Shown: piece after piece, positions 21,031 through 33,560 of the stretch
Layout of the letters: each line of letters opens with the position of its first letter
How positions within the stretch are numbered: the first letter of the stretch is position 1
NCBI GenBank assembly: GCA_026874595.1
Contig: CM049322.1
Coordinates: 42,704,340-42,768,339 of the forward strand
Direction of reading: 5' to 3'
Source: Sipunculus nudus
Lineage: Eukaryota; Annelida; Sipuncula; Golfingiida; Sipunculidae
DNA: 64,000 bases
Notes under the pieces: generated by a model
Databases searched by the model: none
What the model was told of the DNA's origin: nothing
Seen by the model: only the letters and a program-made list of their open reading frames with translations
Position numbers and translations under genes: made by a program

Positions 21031-21632
21031 CATTCGTACTCATATTCAGCGTGCCCCCTTAACCCCCCCCCCCCCCCCCACACGAGGATCCGCTGGGCGG
21101 ACTGATTTGTTCAGGTGGTTGTTCTCTCACTGCTGGCTCGTGGAGTCCATTGGATGACAGGAAAGTTCTACTTTATCCTGGTCTAATGGGCTTTACGACC
21201 TTCAGCTAGGAGACTTGCACCACTTGGTATGGGTATAGTATATTTGCCTTTTATATTGTATATTTGCCTTGTATATTGTGTATTTTCACAGTATATTTGT
21301 ATTTTTATCATATCATATGTATACTACTGATATGTTCACCGCTTCCAAGGCCCTATTAGAAATCATTTCAATATGCTGATTGAGCATCCTGGTTATATCT
21401 TTGTATTATATTTACTATTTACTACATTATATAACCTCTTTGCCCTGCCCTGTTATGTTCCAGTATCGCACGTGTACCCCGACCAATCCTATGTGCACCC
21501 GAGAACAATAGGATCAGTGTCAGTCTTTCACATGCCCCCCCCCCCCCCCGACCCGAATCGCACAAAGCATAATCTCGTAATCTCGTAAAGTCTCGGCTTT
21601 TCAAACCACGACGTTAGCTTCATTCTAACCAC

Positions 21633-21680
21633 ATTCACCTGATGATCGGGTCGCATCCCGTGAAACAGTCTGTTGTGAAT
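21633..21680 (+). ncRNA. Hammerhead ribozyme, spacer S3
   Basis: Sequence unchanged; predicted cut 21674/21675. The host spacer 21031-21852 has poly-C tracts of 17 and 15 and two one-base losses: a T in the left arm of the 30-nt hairpin, and one base in the T-rich tract just after the ribozyme (GTGTTTTTTTTCTCAG). S16 has the same two losses. Confidence 0.9.
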
Positions 21681-21852
21681 TAACAGTGTTTTTTTTCTCA
21701 GAGTTATACCGCTCTGGCCTAGCTTGTAGGCCATAGAGCACTTTACATCGGAGGGTAACACTACCTTCTACTCCAGCTCCAGCGACAGGTACGTTGTCGA
21801 GCACTCTTGTTAACCCACCCTGTCCAGAAATTCACCTTGTAACATCTACAGA

Positions 21853-23955
21853 ATGAACAAAGCTAACTTCAACTACTCTTTGAAAAACATTCCCATCCCT
21901 AGTAATCTGTCCTATACCAAATCCCTGATAAGTAAAGTTGAAAGCCTACTTCGGAGAATGCGATGGAAGGCATTCCATTTCGAAAACCCTGGTCAAACTT
22001 CAGATAAACAAAACTATGGATTCAAAACCACATAGTCACCCCCTCATAGCGAACACCTCAGGGCATTTGAAAGTGATATCTACGAAATGGTCCGGAACAT
22101 TGAATTTCAGCACTCACACAATGCATTCCAGAAACAAATGGCCAATGACATCAAAACAATCAGACAATCTGACAATCTCCTAGTACAGGCAGATAAGACA
22201 ACCAACCTGTACAGTATGCCGAAAGAACACTTCAATAAACTTCTTACAGAAAACATCACTAAGACATACAAAAAAGCAGACAGAAATATCTGTAAAAATA
22301 TCATTACAGAAGCCAAAGAAATAGCCGGTTCCCTTAACCTAGCAGACCGCATCGAAGTCATGGCCGAGCGCAATGCTTACATTACTTTGAAAGACCACAA
22401 GGATAATTTTGAACAAAACCCCAAGTGCAGATTGATTAATCCAGCAAAATCTGAAATAGGTATCATTAGCAAAAAGCACTTGGAAAAAATTAATAGCCAA
22501 CTGAGACTGAAAACCAAACTCAACCAGTGGCAAAATACCGGACAGGTAATATCTTGGTTCAAGAAATTGAAGCTGAAACAAAAATCTAAGTTCATAAAGT
22601 TTGATATTGTTGACTTTTACCCCTCGATCACAGAAGATCTTCTCATGAAAGCCCTCAAATTTGCCAAAACCATGGTCTCCATTCCAGAGGATGTTATCAA
22701 AACCATCCTGCACAGCAGGAAAAGCTTACTGTTTAGCAACGGTAACACCTGGGTGAAAAAAGATCACACTAGTTTTGACGTCACCATGGGCAGTTTTGAT
22801 GGCGCTGAAGTATGCGAAATTGTTGGTTTATACATCCTAGATATGTTGAAAAAGGAATTTGGTGTAAATGCTCTAGGCCTGTATCGTGATGACGGTTTAG
22901 GTTGTTTCCCCGACATGTCTGGACCCAAAGCAGACAGCACCCGTAAGAAAATGATCAAACTCTTTTCCAATGTTGGGTTAAAGATAACCATTGAAACTAA
23001 CCTGACCTGCACAGATTTCTTAGACGTAACATTTGACCTCCAAAATGACATCTTCTACCCTTACAGAAAACCGAACAATGACCCTCTCTATATCCACGCA
23101 CAATCCAATCACCCCCCAGCTATCATTAGGCAGATACCTATGATGATCAGTAAACGTGTTTCTGACAACTCCTGCAATAAAGAGCTATTTATGAAAGCCA
23201 AACCCATGTATGATGAAGCTTTAGCGAAAAGCGGGTTCTCAGAAAGCTTAAAATATGTTGAACCAACAGTGAAAAGCAAGAGAAACAGGAAAAGGAAAAT
23301 AATATGGTTTAATCCACCCTACAGCCGTCATGTAAAAACCAACATTGGCAGAAAATTCATGAAACTAGTTGAAAAACACTTCCCTCAACATCACAGGTAC
23401 CACAGGTTATTCAACAGGAACAATTTGAAAATTAGCTACAGCTGTCTACCCAACATGTCTAACCTGATCAGCAAACATAATATGAAGGTTCTAAATTCTG
23501 ACAATGCTGTGAATGCACCCCAAAAACAATGTAACTGCCGTAAAAAAGACGAATGTCCTATGAATGGTCAATGTCAGCTGAAATGCATTGTCTATAAAGC
23601 AACAGTTAGAACAGACAATGACGTGAAACACTACATAGGGTGTACTGAAGGTGATTTCAAGACAAGATATAATAACCACAAGCAATCCTTTCGGAACAGA
23701 TCCCACGCTAAAAACACTGAACTGTCTAAACACATTTGGTCACTAAAAGACAACAATATCAATTACAAGCTCTCCTGGGAAATATCTGCCAAGGCAGCAC
23801 CTTACTTCTGTGGGACTAGGAAGTGTGATCTCTGCTTGTCTGAAAAGCTACTTATAGCTACGGCCCCCCCTGGATCATTGTTGAACTCAAGAGCTGAAAT
23901 TCTCTCCAAGTGCCGCCATCAAAACAAATTCACCCTGAAATATTTTAAAACCTAG
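21853..23955 (+). pseudogene. U4: PLE RT-endonuclease with early nonsense codon
   Basis: Codon 61 is TAG (22033-22035) where other units have TAT (Tyr). The first 60 codons are followed by an otherwise open frame; an internal Met at codon 79 (22087) would allow a 622-residue protein that keeps the RT motifs and the nuclease but lacks the N-terminal 78 residues. Other differences: K26I, Y127F, N151I, N354D. U17 carries the same set including the nonsense codon. Confidence 0.9.
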
Positions 23956-24562
23956 CATTCGTACTCATATTCAGCGTGCCCCCTTAACCCCCCCCCCCCC
24001 CCCCCACACGAGGATCCGCTGGGCGGACTGATTTGTTCAGGTGGTTGTTCTCTCACTGCTGGCTCGTGGAGTCCATTGGATGACAGGAAAGTTCTACTTT
24101 ATCCTGGTCTAATGGGCTTTACGACCTTCAGCTAGGAGACTTGCACCACTTGGTATGGGTATAGTATATTTGCCTTTTATATTGTATATTTGCCTTGTAT
24201 ATTGTGTATTTTCACAGTATATGTGTATTTTTATCATATCATATGTATACTACTGATATGTTCACCGCTTCCAAGGCCCTATTAGAAATCATTTCAATAT
24301 GCTGATTGAGCATCCTGGTTATATCTTTGTATTATATTTACTATTTACTACATTATATAACCTCTTTGCCCTGCCCTGTTATGTTCCAGTATCGCACGTG
24401 TACCCCGACCAATCCTATTGTGCACCCGAGAACAATAGGATCAGTGTCAGTCTTTCACATGCCCCCCCCCCCCCCCCCCGACCCGAATCGCACAAAGCAT
24501 AATCTCGTAATCTCGTAAAGTCTCGGCTTTTCAAACCACGACGTTAGCTTCATTCTAACCAC

Positions 24563-24610
24563 ATTCACCTGATGATCGGGTCGCATCCCGTGAAACAGTC
24601 TGTTGTGAAT
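24563..24610 (+). ncRNA. Hammerhead ribozyme, spacer S4
   Basis: Sequence unchanged; predicted cut 24604/24605. The host spacer 23956-24783 has the longest poly-C tracts in the array (18 and 18), matched only by S17. Confidence 0.9.
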
Positions 24611-24783
24611 TAACAGTGTTGTTTTTCTTCAGAGTTATACCGCTCTGGCCTAGCTTGTAGGCCATAGAGCACTTTACATCGGAGGGTAACACTACCTTCT
24701 ACTCCAGCTCCAGCGACAGGTACGTTGTCGAGCACTCTTGTTAACCCACCCTGTCCAGAAATTCACCTTGTAACATCTACAGA

Positions 24784-26886
24784 ATGAACAAAGCTAACTT
24801 CAACTACTCTTTGAAAAACATTCCCATCCCTAGTAATCTGTCCTATACCAAATCCCTGAAAAGTAAAGTTGAAAGCCTACTTCGGAGAATGCGATGGAAG
24901 GCATTCCATTTCGAAAACCCTGGTCAAACTTCAGATAAACAAAACTATGGATTCAAAACCACATATTCACCCCCTAATAGCGAACACCTCAGGGCATTTG
25001 AAAGTGATATCTACGAAATGGTCCGGAACATTGAATTTCAGCACTCACACAATGCATTCCAGAAACAAATGGCCAATGACATCAAAACAATCAGACAATC
25101 TGACAATCTCCTAGTACAGGCAGATAAGACAACCAACCTGTACAGTATGCCGAAAGAACAATACAATAAACTTCTTACAGAAAACATCACTAAGACATAC
25201 AAAAAAGCAGACAGAAATATCTGTAAAAATATCAATACAGAAGCCAAAGAAATAGCCGGTTCCCTTAACCTAGCAGACCGCATCGAAGTCATGGCCGAGC
25301 GCAATGCTTACATTACTTTGAAAGACCACAAGGATAATTTTGAACAAAACCCCAAGTGCAGATTGATTAATCCAGCAAAATCTGAAATAGGTATCATTAG
25401 CAAAAAGCACTTGGAAAAAATTAATAGCCAACTGAGACTGAAAACCAAACTCAACCAGTGGCAAAATACCGGACAGGTAATATCTTGGTTCAAGAAATTG
25501 AAGCTGAAACAAAAATCTAAGTTCATAAAGTTTGATATTGTTGACTTTTACCCCTCGATCACAGAAGATCTTCTCATGAAAGCCCTCAAATTTGCCAAAA
25601 CCATGGTCTCCATTCCAGAGGATGTTATCAAAACCATCCTGCACAGCAGGAAAAGCTTACTGTTTAGCAACGGTAACACCTGGGTGAAAAAAGATCACAC
25701 TAGTTTTGACGTCACCATGGGCAGTTTTGATGGCGCTGAAGTATGCGAAATTGTTGGTTTATACATCCTAGATATGTTGAAAAAGGAATTTGGTGTAAAT
25801 GCTCTAGGCCTGTATCGTGATGACGGTTTAGGTTGTTTCCCCAACATGTCTGGACCCAAAGCAGACAGCACCCGTAAGAAAATGATCAAACTCTTTTCCA
25901 ATGTTGGGTTAAAGATAACCATTGAAACTAACCTGACCTGCACAGATTTCTTAGACGTAACATTTGACCTCCAAAATGACATCTTCTACCCTTACAGAAA
26001 ACCGAACAATGACCCTCTCTATATCCACGCACAATCCAATCACCCCCCAGCTATCATTAGGCAGATACCTATGATGATCAGTAAACGTGTTTCTGACAAC
26101 TCCTGCAATAAAGAGCTATTTATGAAAGCCAAACCCATGTATGATGAAGCTTTAGCGAAAAGCGGGTTCTCAGAAAGCTTAAAATATGTTGAACCAACAG
26201 TGAAAAGCAAGAGAAACAGGAAAAGGAAAATAATATGGTTTAATCCACCCTACAGCCGTCATGTAAAAACCAACATTGGCAGAAAATTCATGAAACTAGT
26301 TGAAAAACACTTCCCTCAACATCACAGGTACCACAGGTTATTCAACAGGAACAATTTGAAAATTAGCTACAGCTGTCTACCCAACATGTCTAACCTGATC
26401 AGCAAACATAATATGAAGGTTCTAAATTCTGACAATGCTGTGAATGCACCCCAAAAACAATGTAACTGCCGTAAAAAAGACGAATGTCCTATGAATGGTC
26501 AATGTCAGCTGAAATGCATTGTCTATAAAGCAACAGTTAGAACAGACAATGACGTGAAACACTACATAGGGTGTACTGAAGGTGATTTCAAGACAAGATA
26601 TAATAACCACAAGCAATCCTTTCGGAACAGATCCCACGCTAAAAACACTGAACTGTCTAAACACATTTGGTCACTAAAAGACAACAATATCAATTACAAG
26701 CTCTCCTGGGAAATATCTGCCAAGGCAGCACCTTACTTCTGTGGGACTAGGAAGTGTGATCTCTGCTTGTCTGAAAAGCTACTTATAGCTACGGCCCCCC
26801 CTGGATCATTGTTGAACTCAAGAGCTGAAATTCTCTCCAAGTGCCGCCATCAAAACAAATTCACCCTGAAATATTTTAAAACCTAG
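24784..26886 (+). CDS. U5: PLE RT-endonuclease, intact 700 aa
   Basis: Open, with K26, H65N, H126Q and N151. Identical in protein to U6 and U7, and to the visible part of U18, marking a block of recently duplicated neighbours. Confidence 0.94.
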   Translation: MNKANFNYSLKNIPIPSNLSYTKSLKSKVESLLRRMRWKAFHFENPGQTSDKQNYGFKTTYSPPNSEHLRAFESDIYEMVRNIEFQHSHNAFQKQMANDIKTIRQSDNLLVQADKTTNLYSMPKEQYNKLLTENITKTYKKADRNICKNINTEAKEIAGSLNLADRIEVMAERNAYITLKDHKDNFEQNPKCRLINPAKSEIGIISKKHLEKINSQLRLKTKLNQWQNTGQVISWFKKLKLKQKSKFIKFDIVDFYPSITEDLLMKALKFAKTMVSIPEDVIKTILHSRKSLLFSNGNTWVKKDHTSFDVTMGSFDGAEVCEIVGLYILDMLKKEFGVNALGLYRDDGLGCFPNMSGPKADSTRKKMIKLFSNVGLKITIETNLTCTDFLDVTFDLQNDIFYPYRKPNNDPLYIHAQSNHPPAIIRQIPMMISKRVSDNSCNKELFMKAKPMYDEALAKSGFSESLKYVEPTVKSKRNRKRKIIWFNPPYSRHVKTNIGRKFMKLVEKHFPQHHRYHRLFNRNNLKISYSCLPNMSNLISKHNMKVLNSDNAVNAPQKQCNCRKKDECPMNGQCQLKCIVYKATVRTDNDVKHYIGCTEGDFKTRYNNHKQSFRNRSHAKNTELSKHIWSLKDNNINYKLSWEISAKAAPYFCGTRKCDLCLSEKLLIATAPPGSLLNSRAEILSKCRHQNKFTLKYFKT

Positions 26887-27488
26887 CATTCGTACTCATA
26901 TTCAGCGTGCCCCCTTAACCCCCCCCCCCCCCCCACACGAGGATCCGCTGGGCGGACTGATTTGTTCAGGTGGTTGTTCTCTCACTGCTGGCTCGTGGAG
27001 TCCATTGGATGACAGGAAAGTTCTACTTTATCCTGGTCTAATGGGCTTTACGACCTTCAGCTAGGAGACTTGCACCACTTGGTATGGGTATAGTATATTT
27101 GCCTTTTATATTGTATATTTGCCTTGTATATTGTGTATTTTCACAGTATATGTGTATTTTTATCATATCATATGTATACTACTGATATGTTCACCGCTTC
27201 CAAGGCCCTATTAGAAATCATTTCAATATGCTGATTGAGCATCCTGGTTATATCTTTGTATTATATTTACTATTTACTACATTATATAACCTCTTTGCCC
27301 TGCCCTGTTATGTTCCAGTATCGCACGTGTACCCCGACCAATCCTATTGTGCACCCGAGAACAATAGGATCAGTGTCAGTCTTTCACATGCCCCCCCCCC
27401 CCCCCGACCCGAATCGCACAAAGCATAATCTCGTAATCTCGTAAAGTCTCGGCTTTTCAAACCACGACGTTAGCTTCATTCTAACCAC

Positions 27489-27536
27489 ATTCACCTGATG
27501 ATCGGGTCGCATCCCGTGAAACAGTCTGTTGTGAAT
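27489..27536 (+). ncRNA. Hammerhead ribozyme, spacer S5
   Basis: Sequence unchanged; predicted cut 27530/27531. The host spacer 26887-27709 has poly-C tracts of 16 and 15. Confidence 0.9.
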
Positions 27537-27709
27537 TAACAGTGTTGTTTTTCTTCAGAGTTATACCGCTCTGGCCTAGCTTGTAGGCCATAGAGCACTT
27601 TACATCGGAGGGTAACACTACCTTCTACTCCAGCTCCAGCGACAGGTACGTTGTCGAGCACTCTTGTTAACCCACCCTGTCCAGAAATTCACCTTGTAAC
27701 ATCTACAGA

Positions 27710-29812
27710 ATGAACAAAGCTAACTTCAACTACTCTTTGAAAAACATTCCCATCCCTAGTAATCTGTCCTATACCAAATCCCTGAAAAGTAAAGTTGAAA
27801 GCCTACTTCGGAGAATGCGATGGAAGGCATTCCATTTCGAAAACCCTGGTCAAACTTCAGATAAACAAAACTATGGATTCAAAACCACATATTCACCCCC
27901 TAATAGCGAACACCTCAGGGCATTTGAAAGTGATATCTACGAAATGGTCCGGAACATTGAATTTCAGCACTCACACAATGCATTCCAGAAACAAATGGCC
28001 AATGACATCAAAACAATCAGACAATCTGACAATCTCCTAGTACAGGCAGATAAGACAACCAACCTGTACAGTATGCCGAAAGAACAATACAATAAACTTC
28101 TTACAGAAAACATCACTAAGACATACAAAAAAGCAGACAGAAATATCTGTAAAAATATCAATACAGAAGCCAAAGAAATAGCCGGTTCCCTTAACCTAGC
28201 AGACCGCATCGAAGTCATGGCCGAGCGCAATGCTTACATTACTTTGAAAGACCACAAGGATAATTTTGAACAAAACCCCAAGTGCAGATTGATTAATCCA
28301 GCAAAATCTGAAATAGGTATCATTAGCAAAAAGCACTTGGAAAAAATTAATAGCCAACTGAGACTGAAAACCAAACTCAACCAGTGGCAAAATACCGGAC
28401 AGGTAATATCTTGGTTCAAGAAATTGAAGCTGAAACAAAAATCTAAGTTCATAAAGTTTGATATTGTTGACTTTTACCCCTCGATCACAGAAGATCTTCT
28501 CATGAAAGCCCTCAAATTTGCCAAAACCATGGTCTCCATTCCAGAGGATGTTATCAAAACCATCCTGCACAGCAGGAAAAGCTTACTGTTTAGCAACGGT
28601 AACACCTGGGTGAAAAAAGATCACACTAGTTTTGACGTCACCATGGGCAGTTTTGATGGCGCTGAAGTATGCGAAATTGTTGGTTTATACATCCTAGATA
28701 TGTTGAAAAAGGAATTTGGTGTAAATGCTCTAGGCCTGTATCGTGATGACGGTTTAGGTTGTTTCCCCAACATGTCTGGACCCAAAGCAGACAGCACCCG
28801 TAAGAAAATGATCAAACTCTTTTCCAATGTTGGGTTAAAGATAACCATTGAAACTAACCTGACCTGCACAGATTTCTTAGACGTAACATTTGACCTCCAA
28901 AATGACATCTTCTACCCTTACAGAAAACCGAACAATGACCCTCTCTATATCCACGCACAATCCAATCACCCCCCAGCTATCATTAGGCAGATACCTATGA
29001 TGATCAGTAAACGTGTTTCTGACAACTCCTGCAATAAAGAGCTATTTATGAAAGCCAAACCCATGTATGATGAAGCTTTAGCGAAAAGCGGGTTCTCAGA
29101 AAGCTTAAAATATGTTGAACCAACAGTGAAAAGCAAGAGAAACAGGAAAAGGAAAATAATATGGTTTAATCCACCCTACAGCCGTCATGTAAAAACCAAC
29201 ATTGGCAGAAAATTCATGAAACTAGTTGAAAAACACTTCCCTCAACATCACAGGTACCACAGGTTATTCAACAGGAACAATTTGAAAATTAGCTACAGCT
29301 GTCTACCCAACATGTCTAACCTGATCAGCAAACATAATATGAAGGTTCTAAATTCTGACAATGCTGTGAATGCACCCCAAAAACAATGTAACTGCCGTAA
29401 AAAAGACGAATGTCCTATGAATGGTCAATGTCAGCTGAAATGCATTGTCTATAAAGCAACAGTTAGAACAGACAATGACGTGAAACACTACATAGGGTGT
29501 ACTGAAGGTGATTTCAAGACAAGATATAATAACCACAAGCAATCCTTTCGGAACAGATCCCACGCTAAAAACACTGAACTGTCTAAACACATTTGGTCAC
29601 TAAAAGACAACAATATCAATTACAAGCTCTCCTGGGAAATATCTGCCAAGGCAGCACCTTACTTCTGTGGGACTAGGAAGTGTGATCTCTGCTTGTCTGA
29701 AAAGCTACTTATAGCTACGGCCCCCCCTGGATCATTGTTGAACTCAAGAGCTGAAATTCTCTCCAAGTGCCGCCATCAAAACAAATTCACCCTGAAATAT
29801 TTTAAAACCTAG
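27710..29812 (+). CDS. U6: PLE RT-endonuclease, intact 700 aa
   Basis: Protein identical to U5 (H65N, H126Q). Catalytic positions D251, D346-D347, R605 and E664 are present. Confidence 0.94.
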   Translation: MNKANFNYSLKNIPIPSNLSYTKSLKSKVESLLRRMRWKAFHFENPGQTSDKQNYGFKTTYSPPNSEHLRAFESDIYEMVRNIEFQHSHNAFQKQMANDIKTIRQSDNLLVQADKTTNLYSMPKEQYNKLLTENITKTYKKADRNICKNINTEAKEIAGSLNLADRIEVMAERNAYITLKDHKDNFEQNPKCRLINPAKSEIGIISKKHLEKINSQLRLKTKLNQWQNTGQVISWFKKLKLKQKSKFIKFDIVDFYPSITEDLLMKALKFAKTMVSIPEDVIKTILHSRKSLLFSNGNTWVKKDHTSFDVTMGSFDGAEVCEIVGLYILDMLKKEFGVNALGLYRDDGLGCFPNMSGPKADSTRKKMIKLFSNVGLKITIETNLTCTDFLDVTFDLQNDIFYPYRKPNNDPLYIHAQSNHPPAIIRQIPMMISKRVSDNSCNKELFMKAKPMYDEALAKSGFSESLKYVEPTVKSKRNRKRKIIWFNPPYSRHVKTNIGRKFMKLVEKHFPQHHRYHRLFNRNNLKISYSCLPNMSNLISKHNMKVLNSDNAVNAPQKQCNCRKKDECPMNGQCQLKCIVYKATVRTDNDVKHYIGCTEGDFKTRYNNHKQSFRNRSHAKNTELSKHIWSLKDNNINYKLSWEISAKAAPYFCGTRKCDLCLSEKLLIATAPPGSLLNSRAEILSKCRHQNKFTLKYFKT

Positions 29813-30413
29813 CATTCGTACTCATATTCAGCGTGCCCCCTTAACCCCCCCCCCCCCCCACACGAGGATCCGCTGGGCGGACTGATTTGTTCAGGTGGTT
29901 GTTCTCTCACTGCTGGCTCGTGGAGTCCATTGGATGACAGGAAAGTTCTACTTTATCCTGGTCTAATGGGCTTTACGACCTTCAGCTAGGAGACTTGCAC
30001 CACTTGGTATGGGTATAGTATATTTGCCTTTTATATTGTATATTTGCCTTGTATATTGTGTATTTTCACAGTATATGTGTATTTTTATCATATCATATGT
30101 ATACTACTGATATGTTCACCGCTTCCAAGGCCCTATTAGAAATCATTTCAATATGCTGATTGAGCATCCTGGTTATATCTTTGTATTATATTTACTATTT
30201 ACTACATTATATAACCTCTTTGCCCTGCCCTGTTATGTTCCAGTATCGCACGTGTACCCCGACCAATCCTATTGTGCACCCGAGAACAATAGGATCAGTG
30301 TCAGTCTTTCACATGCCCCCCCCCCCCCCCGACCCGAATCGCACAAAGCATAATCTCGTAATCTCGTAAAGTCTCGGCTTTTCAAACCACGACGTTAGCT
30401 TCATTCTAACCAC

Positions 30414-30461
30414 ATTCACCTGATGATCGGGTCGCATCCCGTGAAACAGTCTGTTGTGAAT
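30414..30461 (+). ncRNA. Hammerhead ribozyme, spacer S6
   Basis: Sequence unchanged; predicted cut 30455/30456. The host spacer 29813-30634 has poly-C tracts of 15 and 15. Confidence 0.9.
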
Positions 30462-30634
30462 TAACAGTGTTGTTTTTCTTCAGAGTTATACCGCTCTGGC
30501 CTAGCTTGTAGGCCATAGAGCACTTTACATCGGAGGGTAACACTACCTTCTACTCCAGCTCCAGCGACAGGTACGTTGTCGAGCACTCTTGTTAACCCAC
30601 CCTGTCCAGAAATTCACCTTGTAACATCTACAGA

Positions 30635-32737
30635 ATGAACAAAGCTAACTTCAACTACTCTTTGAAAAACATTCCCATCCCTAGTAATCTGTCCTATACC
30701 AAATCCCTGAAAAGTAAAGTTGAAAGCCTACTTCGGAGAATGCGATGGAAGGCATTCCATTTCGAAAACCCTGGTCAAACTTCAGATAAACAAAACTATG
30801 GATTCAAAACCACATATTCACCCCCTAATAGCGAACACCTCAGGGCATTTGAAAGTGATATCTACGAAATGGTCCGGAACATTGAATTTCAGCACTCACA
30901 CAATGCATTCCAGAAACAAATGGCCAATGACATCAAAACAATCAGACAATCTGACAATCTCCTAGTACAGGCAGATAAGACAACCAACCTGTACAGTATG
31001 CCGAAAGAACAATACAATAAACTTCTTACAGAAAACATCACTAAGACATACAAAAAAGCAGACAGAAATATCTGTAAAAATATCAATACAGAAGCCAAAG
31101 AAATAGCCGGTTCCCTTAACCTAGCAGACCGCATCGAAGTCATGGCCGAGCGCAATGCTTACATTACTTTGAAAGACCACAAGGATAATTTTGAACAAAA
31201 CCCCAAGTGCAGATTGATTAATCCAGCAAAATCTGAAATAGGTATCATTAGCAAAAAGCACTTGGAAAAAATTAATAGCCAACTGAGACTGAAAACCAAA
31301 CTCAACCAGTGGCAAAATACCGGACAGGTAATATCTTGGTTCAAGAAATTGAAGCTGAAACAAAAATCTAAGTTCATAAAGTTTGATATTGTTGACTTTT
31401 ACCCCTCGATCACAGAAGATCTTCTCATGAAAGCCCTCAAATTTGCCAAAACCATGGTCTCCATTCCAGAGGATGTTATCAAAACCATCCTGCACAGCAG
31501 GAAAAGCTTACTGTTTAGCAACGGTAACACCTGGGTGAAAAAAGATCACACTAGTTTTGACGTCACCATGGGCAGTTTTGATGGCGCTGAAGTATGCGAA
31601 ATTGTTGGTTTATACATCCTAGATATGTTGAAAAAGGAATTTGGTGTAAATGCTCTAGGCCTGTATCGTGATGACGGTTTAGGTTGTTTCCCCAACATGT
31701 CTGGACCCAAAGCAGACAGCACCCGTAAGAAAATGATCAAACTCTTTTCCAATGTTGGGTTAAAGATAACCATTGAAACTAACCTGACCTGCACAGATTT
31801 CTTAGACGTAACATTTGACCTCCAAAATGACATCTTCTACCCTTACAGAAAACCGAACAATGACCCTCTCTATATCCACGCACAATCCAATCACCCCCCA
31901 GCTATCATTAGGCAGATACCTATGATGATCAGTAAACGTGTTTCTGACAACTCCTGCAATAAAGAGCTATTTATGAAAGCCAAACCCATGTATGATGAAG
32001 CTTTAGCGAAAAGCGGGTTCTCAGAAAGCTTAAAATATGTTGAACCAACAGTGAAAAGCAAGAGAAACAGGAAAAGGAAAATAATATGGTTTAATCCACC
32101 CTACAGCCGTCATGTAAAAACCAACATTGGCAGAAAATTCATGAAACTAGTTGAAAAACACTTCCCTCAACATCACAGGTACCACAGGTTATTCAACAGG
32201 AACAATTTGAAAATTAGCTACAGCTGTCTACCCAACATGTCTAACCTGATCAGCAAACATAATATGAAGGTTCTAAATTCTGACAATGCTGTGAATGCAC
32301 CCCAAAAACAATGTAACTGCCGTAAAAAAGACGAATGTCCTATGAATGGTCAATGTCAGCTGAAATGCATTGTCTATAAAGCAACAGTTAGAACAGACAA
32401 TGACGTGAAACACTACATAGGGTGTACTGAAGGTGATTTCAAGACAAGATATAATAACCACAAGCAATCCTTTCGGAACAGATCCCACGCTAAAAACACT
32501 GAACTGTCTAAACACATTTGGTCACTAAAAGACAACAATATCAATTACAAGCTCTCCTGGGAAATATCTGCCAAGGCAGCACCTTACTTCTGTGGGACTA
32601 GGAAGTGTGATCTCTGCTTGTCTGAAAAGCTACTTATAGCTACGGCCCCCCCTGGATCATTGTTGAACTCAAGAGCTGAAATTCTCTCCAAGTGCCGCCA
32701 TCAAAACAAATTCACCCTGAAATATTTTAAAACCTAG
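30635..32737 (+). CDS. U7: PLE RT-endonuclease, intact 700 aa
   Basis: Third consecutive copy with the H65N/H126Q protein. Its downstream spacer carries GTATACCACTG (others GTATACTACTG), shared only with the spacer after U9. Confidence 0.94.
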   Translation: MNKANFNYSLKNIPIPSNLSYTKSLKSKVESLLRRMRWKAFHFENPGQTSDKQNYGFKTTYSPPNSEHLRAFESDIYEMVRNIEFQHSHNAFQKQMANDIKTIRQSDNLLVQADKTTNLYSMPKEQYNKLLTENITKTYKKADRNICKNINTEAKEIAGSLNLADRIEVMAERNAYITLKDHKDNFEQNPKCRLINPAKSEIGIISKKHLEKINSQLRLKTKLNQWQNTGQVISWFKKLKLKQKSKFIKFDIVDFYPSITEDLLMKALKFAKTMVSIPEDVIKTILHSRKSLLFSNGNTWVKKDHTSFDVTMGSFDGAEVCEIVGLYILDMLKKEFGVNALGLYRDDGLGCFPNMSGPKADSTRKKMIKLFSNVGLKITIETNLTCTDFLDVTFDLQNDIFYPYRKPNNDPLYIHAQSNHPPAIIRQIPMMISKRVSDNSCNKELFMKAKPMYDEALAKSGFSESLKYVEPTVKSKRNRKRKIIWFNPPYSRHVKTNIGRKFMKLVEKHFPQHHRYHRLFNRNNLKISYSCLPNMSNLISKHNMKVLNSDNAVNAPQKQCNCRKKDECPMNGQCQLKCIVYKATVRTDNDVKHYIGCTEGDFKTRYNNHKQSFRNRSHAKNTELSKHIWSLKDNNINYKLSWEISAKAAPYFCGTRKCDLCLSEKLLIATAPPGSLLNSRAEILSKCRHQNKFTLKYFKT

Positions 32738-33339
32738 CATTCGTACTCATATTCAGCGTGCCCCCTTAACCCCCCCCCCCCCCCCCCACACGAGGATCCG
32801 CTGGGCGGACTGATTTGTTCAGGTGGTTGTTCTCTCACTGCTGGCTCGTGGAGTCCATTGGATGACAGGAAAGTTCTACTTTATCCTGGTCTAATGGGCT
32901 TTACGACCTTCAGCTAGGAGACTTGCACCACTTGGTATGGGTATAGTATATTTGCCTTTTATATTGTATATTTGCCTTGTATATTGTGTATTTTCACAGT
33001 ATATGTGTATTTTTATCATATCATATGTATACCACTGATATGTTCACCGCTTCCAAGGCCCTATTAGAAATCATTTCAATATGCTGATTGAGCATCCTGG
33101 TTATATCTTTGTATTATATTTACTATTTACTACATTATATAACCTCTTTGCCCTGCCCTGTTATGTTCCAGTATCGCACGTGTACCCCGACCAATCCTAT
33201 TGTGCACCCGAGAACAATAGGATCAGTGTCAGTCTTTCACATGCCCCCCCCCCCCCGACCCGAATCGCACAAAGCATAATCTCGTAATCTCGTAAAGTCT
33301 CGGCTTTTCAAACCACGACGTTAGCTTCATTCTAACCAC

Positions 33340-33387
33340 ATTCACCTGATGATCGGGTCGCATCCCGTGAAACAGTCTGTTGTGAAT
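33340..33387 (+). ncRNA. Hammerhead ribozyme, spacer S7
   Basis: Sequence unchanged; predicted cut 33381/33382. The host spacer 32738-33560 has poly-C tracts of 18 and 13. Confidence 0.9.
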
Positions 33388-33560
33388 TAACAGTGTTGTT
33401 TTTCTTCAGAGTTATACCGCTCTGGCCTAGCTTGTAGGCCATAGAGCACTTTACATCGGAGGGTAACACTACCTTCTACTCCAGCTCCAGCGACAGGTAC
33501 GTTGTCGAGCACTCTTGTTAACCCACCCTGTCCAGAAATTCACCTTGTAACATCTACAGA